From Nitrospirales bacterium (GTDB taxonomy: Bacteria; Nitrospirota; Nitrospiria; Nitrospirales; UBA8639), in NCBI GenBank assembly GCA_029261355.1, contig JAJDBM010000040.1, positions 62,001 to 126,000 on the forward strand: a stretch of DNA of 64,000 nucleotides, read 5' to 3'. Shown one piece after another: positions 47,190 to 55,952 of the stretch. Made by a program: the position numbers and the translations under genes. The notes below the pieces were generated by a model, which ran no database searches, was not told where the DNA came from, and saw nothing but the letters and a program-made list of their open reading frames with translations. Position 1 is the first letter of the stretch. Every line of letters begins with the position of its first letter.

Positions 47190-47657
47190 ATGATTACGCG
47201 AATGATTCTCATTGCATTACTCGTCGGATGGTCTGGAGTTCACACAACGATGGCGGCTGACACAACATTTACAGCCAAAACTACGGATGCAGATGGCGTG
47301 GAGATGACACTGGAAAACGCCCGGCTTTACTGGGAAGACCAAATCAATGAGACCACGTTTGTTCCGCATGAAATCACCTATGTCCCCGTCAAACGAGGAG
47401 CCGCTACGCTGAACGTTCAGTTTGCCAATATCAAACACATCCACATTAAACCCGATCATCCCAATAAAGGAAAAGCTGCATTAAATATTGCATTACAAAA
47501 CGGGAAAAACGGAGAATTTCCATTAGCTCAAGAAGTCAGTCTCGTAGGTAACTCTGATTTTGGGGAAATCAAAGTCCCGGTTCAAGATCTTCGAAAAATT
47601 GTCCTTATGGCCGATGACAAACAGTCGAATATTCAAGCTCAATCAAAAACTCCATAG
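47190..47657 (+). CDS. Periplasmic protein of unknown function in the ton operon
   Basis: A 155-residue exported protein; signal ends TTMAADTT. Two beta-rich parts: ARLYWEDQINETTFVPHEI and QFANIKHIHIKPDHP, then EIKVPVQDLRKIVLMADD. No family recognised. Placed between tonB and exbB (37 bp before exbB), suggesting a role with TonB function. Confidence 0.75.
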   Translation: MITRMILIALLVGWSGVHTTMAADTTFTAKTTDADGVEMTLENARLYWEDQINETTFVPHEITYVPVKRGAATLNVQFANIKHIHIKPDHPNKGKAALNIALQNGKNGEFPLAQEVSLVGNSDFGEIKVPVQDLRKIVLMADDKQSNIQAQSKTP

Positions 47658-47693
47658 CATGTCTCTCACCAAGAGAAAAAAGGAATACGAACG

Positions 47694-48119
47694 ATGAATT
47701 CACTGCACGCCGTCGTCGATTACGGCATAATCGGTCTTTTGCTTGTCTTAAGCATCTGGGCCATGGCTGTCGCAACTGAGCGATGGATATTCTATCGACG
47801 TCTCAACGTGTCACAATTTCCCGACCGACACCGTTTTGAAATTTCATTAACGAAACGTTTAGTCGTCATTGGAACAGTTGCCGCCAATGCTCCCTACATT
47901 GGCCTACTCGGAACAGTCTTGGGCATTATGATGACATTCCAAAGTATGGGAGATGCGACGACTATTTCGGTCAGCACGATTATGGTTGGATTAAGCTTAG
48001 CATTGAAAGCCACGGCTGTCGGCCTGATCGTGGCCATTCCCTGTGTCGTCATGAACAATGCGTTACGCCGCCGCGTGACAGAACTACTCACCGAACATCA
48101 GGTCGCCCATGGATCATGA
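47694..48119 (+). CDS. exbB: ExbB-like proton channel (MotA/TolQ/ExbB family), short form
   Basis: A 141-residue inner-membrane protein, well short of classical ExbB (about 240). Three helices: IIGLLLVLSIWAMAVATERW, then APYIGLLGTVLGIMMTFQSM and STIMVGLSLALKATAVGLIV, the last two with the family's conserved Gly/Thr pattern. Short ExbB forms are known in the TonB-ExbBD2-type systems. AAGGA precedes the ATG. Overlaps exbD by 11 bp, so the two are translationally coupled. Confidence 0.92.
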   Translation: MNSLHAVVDYGIIGLLLVLSIWAMAVATERWIFYRRLNVSQFPDRHRFEISLTKRLVVIGTVAANAPYIGLLGTVLGIMMTFQSMGDATTISVSTIMVGLSLALKATAVGLIVAIPCVVMNNALRRRVTELLTEHQVAHGS

Positions 48120-48483
48120 ACTGAATCAAATCAATGTTATTCCGCTGGTGGACGTCATGCTCGTCTTACTCGTCATCGTGCTCACCACAGCAACCTTTAT
48201 CACAACTGGGCATATTCCAGTCGACCTGGCCAAAGCGTCAGAATCCACAGCACAACCAGATGATCCAATTCGCATAACCTTGACCGCGAAGGGAGCGCTG
48301 TTCCTCAACGACGAAGAAATTTCTCGAGATAACCTCATCGGCCATTTACAAGAATTCCCTAAAAAAACGCTAGTGGTCGTGAGAGCAGACAGGGTCATTA
48401 AACTTGAACAATTTGTTGATGTTGTCGACGAAGTGAAAGGAGAAGGGTTTCAGCAGGTGAGCTTGGCAGTTGAACGCAAGTAA
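48109..48483 (+). CDS. exbD: ExbD-like biopolymer transport protein
   Basis: A 124-residue protein with one N-terminal helix, INVIPLVDVMLVLLVIVLTT, which includes the conserved proton-carrying Asp in PLVDVMLVLL. Periplasmic domain ends VVDEVKGEGFQQVSLAVE. Overlaps the end of exbB. Completes a TonB-X-ExbB-ExbD gene set. Confidence 0.93.
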   Translation: MDHELNQINVIPLVDVMLVLLVIVLTTATFITTGHIPVDLAKASESTAQPDDPIRITLTAKGALFLNDEEISRDNLIGHLQEFPKKTLVVVRADRVIKLEQFVDVVDEVKGEGFQQVSLAVERK

Positions 48484-48928
48484 CCTCGTAAAATTATGCG
48501 ACTGGCCCTTTCAAAAAATATGAAGATGGCGGAACACATCCATCATGATGTGCATGGATAAAATAATGATTAAAATGCATAGTGCAAACCTCTGTTCTAA
48601 ACCACTCTGATCACCACCCCTTCAAAACTCATTTCCTCTTCCCCTCATTACCTCCAACTTTTTCCCGGCAATTCAACACATTTCACAGATTCATCGCCAT
48701 TAATACTGTCAAATGAGAATACAAATCGGCTGCCCAGAGAGTACTTCCCCAAAGGCATCGATTTTTCCGTATATACGCAAGCCCAGCTGAATAGAGTGGC
48801 GCGGTAAAACTCACGCCCGAGAAAAACGTTAGACTATGAAACACTAATAGAAAAAATTCAGGCCTGGATAGCAGCGATCAGTTGAACACACGATCACTAT
48901 CAGACTTTCATTGGTCTTCGATTGATTT
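48484..48928. other. Intergenic region, no gene seen
   Basis: About 445 bp between convergent genes (exbD and the DUF885 gene). No credible frame or strong terminator found on either strand. Confidence 0.5.
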
Positions 48929-50770
48929 TCACCTTTGCTTTTCCTGCTCCACCCACTGTTTCACCAATTGTTCAAGCAAGTCCAATGGCACGGCACCATG
49001 CGTGAGAAGCTGATCGTGAAATTCACGAATGTCAAAAGTTTTCCCCAATGTTGTAGAGGCATATGAACGCAATTCTTGGATTTTCAATTCTCCGATCTTA
49101 TACGCCAAGGCTTGGCCAGGCCAAACGATATAGCGATCGACCTCCACGAGAATATTGTGCTGCGTTTGAACTGTATGGGCCTTCATATAATCAATGGCTT
49201 GCTGACGAGACCATCCCAACGCATGTATCCCTGTGTCGACAACCAGACGCACCGCACGCCACATCTCAAAATTCAAACGGCCAAAATCAGAGTAGGGATC
49301 TTGATAAAACCCCATTTCTGATCCTAGACTTTCAGCATACAGCCCCCACCCTTCAACATACGCCGTATGTTGACTGTTTTGACGAAATGTCGGCAAATCT
49401 CTCTGCTCCAATGCCAATGACAATTGGAAATGATGGCCTGGCACAGCCTCATGAAGTGTTAAGGCTTCCATGACCCATTTGGGGCGTGACGGTAAATCGT
49501 GCGTATTTGCATAAAAATACCCAGGACGACCTGCCTCAAAAGAGCCACGTCTATAGTATGCTGTTGGTCGAGATTTTTCCTGATAGGCTGGGATCGCTTT
49601 TATACCATAGGGCATGCGCGGTAATTTCCTAAACAGCCGAATCAACTGTGGGTCTGCCCGCTTTGCAATATCACGATAAGCCATTAATAAATCTTGCGGC
49701 TTATCAAAATAAAATTGTGGATCAGTCCGTAAGAATTCTGAAAACGCTTCATACCCACCTTCGAACCCCAACGAGTCTATGACATGTTCCATTTCTGCAC
49801 GAATCCGTTTCACTTCTTGCAACCCGATATCATGAATCTGTTGTGGGGATAAATTTGTTGTCGTACTTTCACGAACACGATAGGCATACCACGCCTCTCC
49901 ATCTGGTAGGTCGGACCATGCGATTGTTTGCCGGACGTTGGGAAGATAGTCTTTTTCTAAGAATTGCTGTAATCCTTGGTAGGCTGGCTTCACGTTTTCT
50001 TGAAAGACCTGCACGGCCTCATCTTGTACACGTCGTTGTTCTGCTTTTGAAATTGAATCTGGGAATTTCACGAATGGCTCTAATAGAGCACTATCTAACG
50101 GGTCGCCTTCGATCAACATGGCAACCTGACCAGGGACACCATCTAAGACCACCCGCGGTGTCGTAATTTTTGCTTGAATCCCATTTTTTAATAGCTCGAT
50201 ATGTTGATCTAATAAGGCCGGCGCCTTACGAAGTCGAGCTAATATATGTTGATAATCCTCAATCGACTGCTTAGGCATTGAATCCAAGACATTGGGAATC
50301 TGCTGGTGCACACCCTCAAGTTGATTGACTGCCAGATATTTGATCTTAAATTTGGCACCTTCAAGACTTGATTCTATAACTTTCCTAAATAAATCAAAGT
50401 TAATTTGATCTGCTTTATTTAGCGTGCCTCGGTCAATTGATCGAATGACGTCCAATGGACTATGCAAATCCTTTTGTCGACGGACGATTGCTTCAATTGA
50501 CATATCAGCCCAACGATCATCCTGCCCCGGATATCCAACGTACGTTGCCCATGTTGGATACTCATGCATCCAATATTTCCATTGCAGATCAAACAATGCG
50601 TGTAAACGTTGCGTATCCGTCTGCTCTTGTGTGTGTTCCAATAACGTGACGTACTGCTGCTCAAATGATTGGATAGCAGAAGACGGCTCAGCAAATAATG
50701 GATTTAACAAACAGACAGTCAGACAAAAGGAACTGAGACAAATGCCACGAATGAGGTTTTCTAAAGACAT
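48929..50770 (-). CDS. DUF885-family metallo-hydrolase, exported
   Basis: A 613-residue protein with an N-terminal signal (FCLTVCLLNPLFAEPSS). Zinc-type motif ALTLHEAVPGHHFQLSL near residue 445 and the C-terminal HTVQTQHNILVEVDRYIVWPGQALAYKIG, both hallmarks of DUF885. These are M32/M3-like gluzincins of unknown substrate, probably peptidases. Single gene. The N-terminal domain is helical with WMHEYPTWATYVGYPG at about residue 68. Confidence 0.9.
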   Translation of the reverse strand: MSLENLIRGICLSSFCLTVCLLNPLFAEPSSAIQSFEQQYVTLLEHTQEQTDTQRLHALFDLQWKYWMHEYPTWATYVGYPGQDDRWADMSIEAIVRRQKDLHSPLDVIRSIDRGTLNKADQINFDLFRKVIESSLEGAKFKIKYLAVNQLEGVHQQIPNVLDSMPKQSIEDYQHILARLRKAPALLDQHIELLKNGIQAKITTPRVVLDGVPGQVAMLIEGDPLDSALLEPFVKFPDSISKAEQRRVQDEAVQVFQENVKPAYQGLQQFLEKDYLPNVRQTIAWSDLPDGEAWYAYRVRESTTTNLSPQQIHDIGLQEVKRIRAEMEHVIDSLGFEGGYEAFSEFLRTDPQFYFDKPQDLLMAYRDIAKRADPQLIRLFRKLPRMPYGIKAIPAYQEKSRPTAYYRRGSFEAGRPGYFYANTHDLPSRPKWVMEALTLHEAVPGHHFQLSLALEQRDLPTFRQNSQHTAYVEGWGLYAESLGSEMGFYQDPYSDFGRLNFEMWRAVRLVVDTGIHALGWSRQQAIDYMKAHTVQTQHNILVEVDRYIVWPGQALAYKIGELKIQELRSYASTTLGKTFDIREFHDQLLTHGAVPLDLLEQLVKQWVEQEKQR

Positions 50771-51524
50771 TCAAAAGTCTCCCTGTGTTACAAGCAATTT
50801 CTGGCTCCTGATTATTGGTGATGCGGATTCAACTACTACCAGTGCCTGATTTCGGTCCGTATTTTGGCATTGACGAAATTCATGGCCCGCCACAGCTACT
50901 CCAAGATTAGAAAAATCAGCGTTCCCCGTTTCCTGTCTCATTCGAATCTAGAACCTACCCTTGTCAGAAATTTCTGGGTTCACGTATAAATATCCTATTT
51001 ATGCTAGCTGCTTCACACCCTAACCTGACCTAAGAATCCACATGATACGGATTGACTGTTAGCCTGAGCAACAAGTCTATGGATGAGACCGAGGAATCTG
51101 ACAAGGGCATGATCGAGGCCTATCAACAGAAATCTTTGCAGTCTATATGCTTAATCATAGATGGACCACAGAAACAGGAATCATGCTCTTTCTCTTTCAA
51201 GGTCAGTACACATCAAATCTGGATGCGTTAGATGACAATGATTTTCTCTATTTCCGACTACTTTATTCATTCTAGTCAGTCAAACTGTTTTCATGTTAAG
51301 TAAATCTGCTTCAGAATATTATCCTCAAAGTCTTTGACGAAAGTAAGTATTCCTCACTCTTCATCAAGCTGCACACAATTTTAACTCCCTAAGCCATAAG
51401 ACATTGAGTATCACCAACAATGTCATCAGTCGAGCATGTTAAAGCCGCACAGACTGAGCACCATGAACTTCTTCTATAGTTTCCCCTCCCCTAAAGTGCG
51501 TATGAGTCCAAGGGCAAGTATTTT
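50771..51524. other. Intergenic region, no firm gene
   Basis: About 750 bp. An open stretch near 51108-51276 on the plus strand (58 codons, no start codon) encodes a hydrophobic-aromatic peptide that I cannot place. The remainder shows nothing. Likely edge of the accessory region. Confidence 0.4.
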
Positions 51525-52805
51525 TCACACCGTCAGAATAGGGGTTTGTCGTTCAACTTGTTTGCGTCCCCGCTGGGCTTGTACCACCCGTTTCCGCCAC
51601 CAGATAACTACTCCGGTTATGGATAGGATTGCGGTGCATAGGCCCATGACTGAAATCAGGATCCGACCAGGCAGCCCCAGGAGACGTCCAGAATGCAGCG
51701 GAAACTGCGCCTGGACGAAAATGTCGGCAGCCGTGCCTGTCCAGGGCTGCCGATTACCCAGATACCGGCCGTCGCCGCCATCAAAGTAAAATGCAGGAGG
51801 TCCTACTCCCGCCGCGCCGTGATCGTCGCCAAGATGAAAGAAACGGACTCCGTAGATACCGAAATTTTGCGCATAAAACACGTCACCTATTGGTTCCGGC
51901 CAACTTCGCTCCTTGGCCACTTCGACGGCATGGTTGATGACTGGACCATAGCCAATCTTGGGAGCGATGGGCTTGTGCAAGTCGGTCTCTGGTCGTAAGT
52001 CGAATGGGGATGGAGTGATCTCAGTAACTAACGACATGACCGGATAGAAGACCTCCCGATTGAGGTTGAGGGAAAACGCCGTGAACGCCAGTGTGAACAG
52101 CAGGCCCCACGCCCAGAGGCCAAAGGCGCGGTGAATATCAAAATTGATACGTTTGATCGTTCCCGAAGTTTTGATCTTCCAGGCCGTGGCCCACCGTGCC
52201 CGCCAACTCTCAACCGTGGGCTTATCGGATACGGTTGGGAACCTTGAATTTGATGCGCGTCGCGGCAAAGTTAGGTAATAACCGACAAAGCAATCCAACA
52301 TCCACAAAATGGCGATTCCGCCCAACAGCCACTCACCCCAGTGGGCAATGCCCCACATCTCAGGGATGTGAAGCGAAAAGTGTAACTTGTAGAGAAAGGA
52401 GACCAAGGTTTCTTTGGTCAACGGCCAAACGGCACCCCACTCGCGCCGACCCAACTCTTCACCCGTAACGGGGTCGATGAAAACCTGATTATAGCCGAGT
52501 TCATACAATTTGCCTGTAGCAGGATTCACACGAGGGTCGACGCCAAAGACTAAGGCCTTACCACGCTCCGGGGCAAGCGGTACGAAGGTGACTCTTGCTC
52601 GCGGGGCACGGGTTTCGATCGCTTGAACCAGATCGAGCGAAGGAAGATAAGCGCCGCGGCTGACTACATGGGTCAGGTGCGGGTTTAACAATTCGTCCAA
52701 CTCGTGATCCCAGGAGATTATTGCGCCCGTCAAGCCCGACATCACAAGAAACCCAGCGATCACCAGTCCCACCCAGCGATGGAGAAGGATAAAGATATAA
52801 TGCAT
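51525..52805 (-). CDS. PepSY-associated transmembrane protein
   Basis: A 426-residue inner-membrane protein of the PepSY_TM family. Four helices: MHYIFILLHRWVGLVIAGFL with the LHRWVGL start motif, WLLGGIAILWMLDCFVGYYL, LWAWGLLFTLAFTAFSLNL, and LISVMGLCTAILSITGVVIWW near the end. His residues in the helices fit heme-b or metal binding. PepSY_TM proteins occur in siderophore utilisation and ferric-reduction loci. GC content is clearly higher than that of its neighbours, suggesting recent transfer. No other siderophore genes adjoin it. Confidence 0.85.
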   Translation of the reverse strand: MHYIFILLHRWVGLVIAGFLVMSGLTGAIISWDHELDELLNPHLTHVVSRGAYLPSLDLVQAIETRAPRARVTFVPLAPERGKALVFGVDPRVNPATGKLYELGYNQVFIDPVTGEELGRREWGAVWPLTKETLVSFLYKLHFSLHIPEMWGIAHWGEWLLGGIAILWMLDCFVGYYLTLPRRASNSRFPTVSDKPTVESWRARWATAWKIKTSGTIKRINFDIHRAFGLWAWGLLFTLAFTAFSLNLNREVFYPVMSLVTEITPSPFDLRPETDLHKPIAPKIGYGPVINHAVEVAKERSWPEPIGDVFYAQNFGIYGVRFFHLGDDHGAAGVGPPAFYFDGGDGRYLGNRQPWTGTAADIFVQAQFPLHSGRLLGLPGRILISVMGLCTAILSITGVVIWWRKRVVQAQRGRKQVERQTPILTV

Positions 52806-52989
52806 TATTTTCTTCCCAGTAAAAAATATGAATACCTGTTCACCCCGACGAGCGCGATTACAATAAATCGTTAAAAAAAGTGCGCGATCTCTCCCCTCTA
52901 AACATTAGACGAATGACTCGAACAAAACCTCACCCTCTCACTGTCAGAACTCTTTACTCTCTTCACCCAGGGGTTGAACCCCTCCGAAT

Positions 52990-53217
52990 TCATGTTGCCC
53001 TCAAACAGCAGAAGGACAAGCAGTCGCTTGCCACACTTCCCAGCCAATAAGCTCGTCCGTGGTCGGGTATTCCCGCTTCGTTGCTATACCACCTAATGCC
53101 CTTTACACGCGCACCATGAGGTCGATGAGTGACACGTTCAAACCCACGTTCATCCAGATAGACTACCCAAGCTGAACCTTGGGTCAGCACGACCTGGAGG
53201 AGTTGCCAGAGACAGGC
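52990..53217 (-). pseudogene. IS630-type transposase fragment
   Basis: Minus-strand frame with stops at both ends and no start. Contains AWVVYLDERGFERVTHRPHG, which matches the first catalytic-Asp region of IS630/Tc1-mariner-like transposases (VYLDE-G-F, then H-R-P-x-G). The rest of the element is gone. GC-rich like the PepSY gene, so probably part of the same imported block. Confidence 0.6.
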
Positions 53218-53392
53218 TCACTACTTGATCGGATCTCGTTCAGCGTATCGAAAAGTTTTTTTGTGTCAGTGGTAATTGTTGGAGTGCATACTAAATGGCA
53301 TCGAATGACGCCTAGCAGTTAAGGGTTAAGCACTCAAACAGTATATTTTGGTATGGAGATTTATAGAGCAATGTGACTAACAAAGCAGTGCT

Positions 53393-53448
53393 TGTCAAGG
53401 AAACTTGACAATTCAATTTACCTGCCTTATAGTCAAGGGAACTTGACA
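53393..53448 (+). promoter_or_regulatory. Promoter with twin XRE-type operators
   Basis: TTGACA at 53405-53410, a 17-bp spacer and TATAGT at 53428-53433 form a near-perfect sigma-70 promoter. Two palindromes overlap it: TGTCAAG-GAAA-CTTGACA (53393-53410, perfect 7-bp arms) covers the -35 box, and AGTCAAG-GGAA-CTTGACA (53431-53448, one mismatch in an arm) covers the -10 edge and start site. They are 38 bp apart. AGGAGG follows at 53449-53454, before the ATG at 53459. Binding there would block transcription. Confidence 0.8.
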
Positions 53449-53458
53449 GGAGGTTCAC

Positions 53459-53875
53459 ATGCAACCAATCACATTCAAAGAAGCCAATCAACGCTATTTG
53501 CGATGTTTTTTCCCCGTTATGCTTCTGTATATCTTTTTTTGTTTTGCGGGGCCGCTCGTACTTCAGTCTTTCGGTAATACCCCAAACTGGACAGCTGCGC
53601 TAGTGGCCGTATTAACTGGCATACCCATAGTTGCCGTATTCTGGCTTATGACGCGATTCCTCCGGGAGACAGACGAATATACTCAAAAAACTCAAGCAGT
53701 GGCGATGCTCAATGGCGGAGCGATAACTTTATCCCTAGCAGTGATAATTGGGTTCCTGGAATTATACAATGCTGTACCGAAAATCGAACACTTTCCATTA
53801 ATAATGATGGTGGCGCCAACATTTTTTGGTGCTTGGGGGTTGTGTTACGCACATCAAGTGATGCAGCGCGAGTGA
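53459..53875 (+). CDS. Four-helix membrane protein paired with an XRE regulator
   Basis: A 138-residue inner-membrane protein with four helices (PVMLLYIFFCFAGPLVLQ; TAALVAVLTGIPIVAVFWLM; MLNGGAITLSLAVIIGFLEL; LIMMVAPTFFGAWGLCYA) and no signature motif. It starts 4 bp after AGGAGG. The next gene overlaps its stop by 4 bp (GTGA). Small membrane protein plus helix-turn-helix regulator pairs are common on mobile regions; function unknown. Confidence 0.85.
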   Translation: MQPITFKEANQRYLRCFFPVMLLYIFFCFAGPLVLQSFGNTPNWTAALVAVLTGIPIVAVFWLMTRFLRETDEYTQKTQAVAMLNGGAITLSLAVIIGFLELYNAVPKIEHFPLIMMVAPTFFGAWGLCYAHQVMQRE

Positions 53876-54072
53876 ACAATCGTCTCAAGGAATTACGCGG
53901 TTTGCGAAATTGGAGCCAAGCAGACCTAGCTGACGAATTGGGAGTTTCACGTCAATCTGTCAATGCGATCGAAACGGGTAAATATGATCCGTCGTTACCT
54001 TTGGCATTTCGGATAGCGCACCTCTTCGACCTACCAATAGAATCAATTTTCGAAGATGAGAACTCCAAATAG
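53872..54072 (+). CDS. XRE-family helix-turn-helix regulator
   Basis: A 66-residue DNA-binding protein starting at GTG 53872, which overlaps the upstream TGA. NRLKELRGLRNWSQADLADE, LGVSRQSVNAIETGKYDPSL and FRIAHLFDLPIESIFED form the complete Cro/C1-type domain, with a short C-terminal tail. Minimal regulators of this type usually autoregulate; the palindromes at 53393-53448 are the obvious target. Confidence 0.93.
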   Translation: MNNRLKELRGLRNWSQADLADELGVSRQSVNAIETGKYDPSLPLAFRIAHLFDLPIESIFEDENSK

Positions 54073-54232
54073 CCTTTCTTGGTCCAATGCCCACGAAAGT
54101 CTGCAAAACGGCGAGGTAAATGATCTGTGTATTGATTAAATAACACAGACATCCAAGTTTCCCGCTCACCTGTGTGCAGGAGTCCTTAAGGGAATATGCC
54201 AAAATTAAACGAAAAGACCCAGGAGAAACCAC

Positions 54233-54496
54233 ATGACAGAACTTCGGCCCTTTCTGTTTCCCGTCACAACCAGCACAGCCCTGCTCCTCGGATCAATTGC
54301 GCATGCCACACCACTCACCATCTCCAGTCCCTCCGCTGATCGATGGAACGCTGCCGTGAACGTCACACCTGAATATCGTGCAACGGCATCGGCTTTCTCC
54401 GCGAGCGCACCTGGCTTGGAAAGTTTCGTTGCGACACAGCTCTTGCTATTTAATATCTCAGCGTTGGTCCCCACAGGAAAAAATGCAGGGGGTTAG
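54233..54496 (+). pseudogene. Possible truncated exported protein next to an IS element
   Basis: An 87-residue frame with AGGAGA upstream of the ATG and a signal-peptide-like start (PFLFPVTTSTALLLGSIAHA). The body (TISSPSADRWNAAVNVTPEY) looks like the beginning of a longer exported protein that ends abruptly. No family recognised. It may be a remnant broken by rearrangement near the IS3 element. Confidence 0.45.
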
Positions 54497-54721
54497 GCAA
54501 TAGATGAGACACGTGTCAATACGAGCCGCATAGTCTGAGGCCATTTCAAAAAAAATCTCCAAGCTAGGGTTAAGAAAATTTTATATTCTTGACATCTTTA
54601 CTGAGGTCCATTCGTCACTCAAACTTACTACTCTCAGAGGTGGGCCCGAAAAACTTGACACCCGCTTCAGTGGATAAGTAGACCTGTTTTAATCATCCGC
54701 ACGTTATTGACAGGAGCTTAC

Positions 54722-55027
54722 ATGAGTCGACGAATCCGACGGCACCACAACCCCGTGTTCAAGGCAAAGGTAGCGGTGGCGGCCCTGAAAGGCGATTGCA
54801 CCACGGCTGAGTTAGCGAAGAAATTTGACGTCCACCCCAACCAGATTGCTCAATGGAAAACCCAGCTACTGGAACAGGCCCCCGCCGCCTTCGATGAGAA
54901 GTGGCGTGAGGCGGCCCCGGCCGTTGATGTCAAAACCCTGCATGCCAAGATTGGGCAACTGACGCTGGAGAATGATTTTTTAGAAGGCGCGCTCGGCAAA
55001 GCCGGACGGCTGAGCGCAAAACCATGA
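54722..55027 (+). CDS. IS3-family transposase OrfA
   Basis: A 101-residue DNA-binding subunit. ATG at 54722 follows CAGGAG; a longer frame from 54707 lacks a ribosome site. HTH about residues 18-45 (FKAKVAVAALKGDCTTAELA, then KFDVHPNQIAQWK), then a leucine-rich coiled coil (LHAKIGQLTLENDFLEGAL). Its last codons overlap OrfB by 4 bp (ATGA), so OrfB may be made by reinitiation or by frameshifting. Confidence 0.93.
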   Translation: MSRRIRRHHNPVFKAKVAVAALKGDCTTAELAKKFDVHPNQIAQWKTQLLEQAPAAFDEKWREAAPAVDVKTLHAKIGQLTLENDFLEGALGKAGRLSAKP

Positions 55028-55851
55028 TTGACCGGAGCCATGCCCTCCCCCTCTCGCACCCAGCCAAGATACTTGGGTTGTCTCGAGGCTGCCTCTACTA
55101 TGAACCAACACCAGTCAGTGAGCATGAACTCGGATTGATGCATCGTTTAGATCAACTACATGTGGCTCACCCATTCGCTGGATCACGGATGCTGAGAGAT
55201 CTGCTTCGATTGGAAGGCTTCAACATTGGCCGGAGGCACGTCAGAACCCTGATGAAACGGATGGGCATCGAGGCGCTCTATTGCCAGCCTCGAACAACTC
55301 AGACGCATCGAGGGCACCCGGTGTATCCCTACTTACTTAGGAATCTGGCCATTACGCGCTCCAATCAGGTGTGGGCATCAGACGTTATCTACATCCCAAT
55401 GGCGCATGGATTTGTCTATCTGACCGTGATCCTGGATTGGTATAGTCGCCATGTGCTGGCCTGGCGTGTGTCGGTGACGATGGATGTGGAATTTATCATG
55501 GATGCCTTGGAAGAAGCGCTTGAGACATATGGCTGTCCAGCCATCATGAACACCGATCAAGGCAGTCAATATACCAGTGAGCGATTCCTTCAAGCGCTTC
55601 ACGATCAAGATATTCAAATTAGTATGGACGGCAAAGGTGCGTGGCGGGACAATATTTTTGTCGAACGATTATGGCGATCCGTCAAGTATGAGGATATTTA
55701 CTTGCACGCCTATGAGACCCCGAACGAAGTCAAGCAAGGGCTAAAACGGTATTTTGCATTCTATAATTCCAGGCGCCCACATCAGGCACATGCTGGGCAG
55801 ACGCCCGACACGGCGTATTTCAGCCGGTTGCCAGTAGCTGAGGTCGCATAA
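55024..55851 (+). CDS. IS3-family transposase OrfB (DDE integrase domain)
   Basis: A 275-residue catalytic subunit. N-terminal HTH_21-like part with YPYLLRNLAITRSNQVWASD. DDE residues: D in VWASDVIYIPM, D in AIMNTDQGSQYTS, E in NIFVERLWRSVKYEDIYLH, with the YNSRRPHQAH ending typical of IS3. All catalytic residues are present, so the element may be active. Confidence 0.95.
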   Translation: MIDRSHALPLSHPAKILGLSRGCLYYEPTPVSEHELGLMHRLDQLHVAHPFAGSRMLRDLLRLEGFNIGRRHVRTLMKRMGIEALYCQPRTTQTHRGHPVYPYLLRNLAITRSNQVWASDVIYIPMAHGFVYLTVILDWYSRHVLAWRVSVTMDVEFIMDALEEALETYGCPAIMNTDQGSQYTSERFLQALHDQDIQISMDGKGAWRDNIFVERLWRSVKYEDIYLHAYETPNEVKQGLKRYFAFYNSRRPHQAHAGQTPDTAYFSRLPVAEVA

Positions 55852-55952
55852 TTCATGGGCATGCGTATCCACTTAAGAATGGGGGGCGAGTGTTCAGAAA
55901 AAGGGGACCACTTTTCTCTAGACAGGGAGCTGACGACTTCTCTTTTTAGTCA

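Larger units (their letters stand above)
54641..55910 (+). mobile_element. IS3-family insertion sequence, complete
   Basis: About 1270 bp carrying two overlapping transposase frames. The ends start TGGGCCC (left) and finish GGGGACCA (right, complement TGGTCCCC), and further in both ends share a CGC-containing segment and GTGGATA, giving imperfect terminal inverted repeats. Ends TG...CA fit IS3. No obvious 3-5 bp target duplication (AGG on the left, CTT on the right), so the target may have been rearranged or the limits are off by a few bases. Confidence 0.8.

Noticed and set aside
51108-51276. Open plus-strand frame of 58 codons with aromatic content
   Set aside because: No start codon or ribosome site and no recognised similarity.
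54707-54721. Longer N-terminus for the IS3 OrfA
   Set aside because: No ribosome site before it, whereas CAGGAG lies directly before the ATG at 54722.
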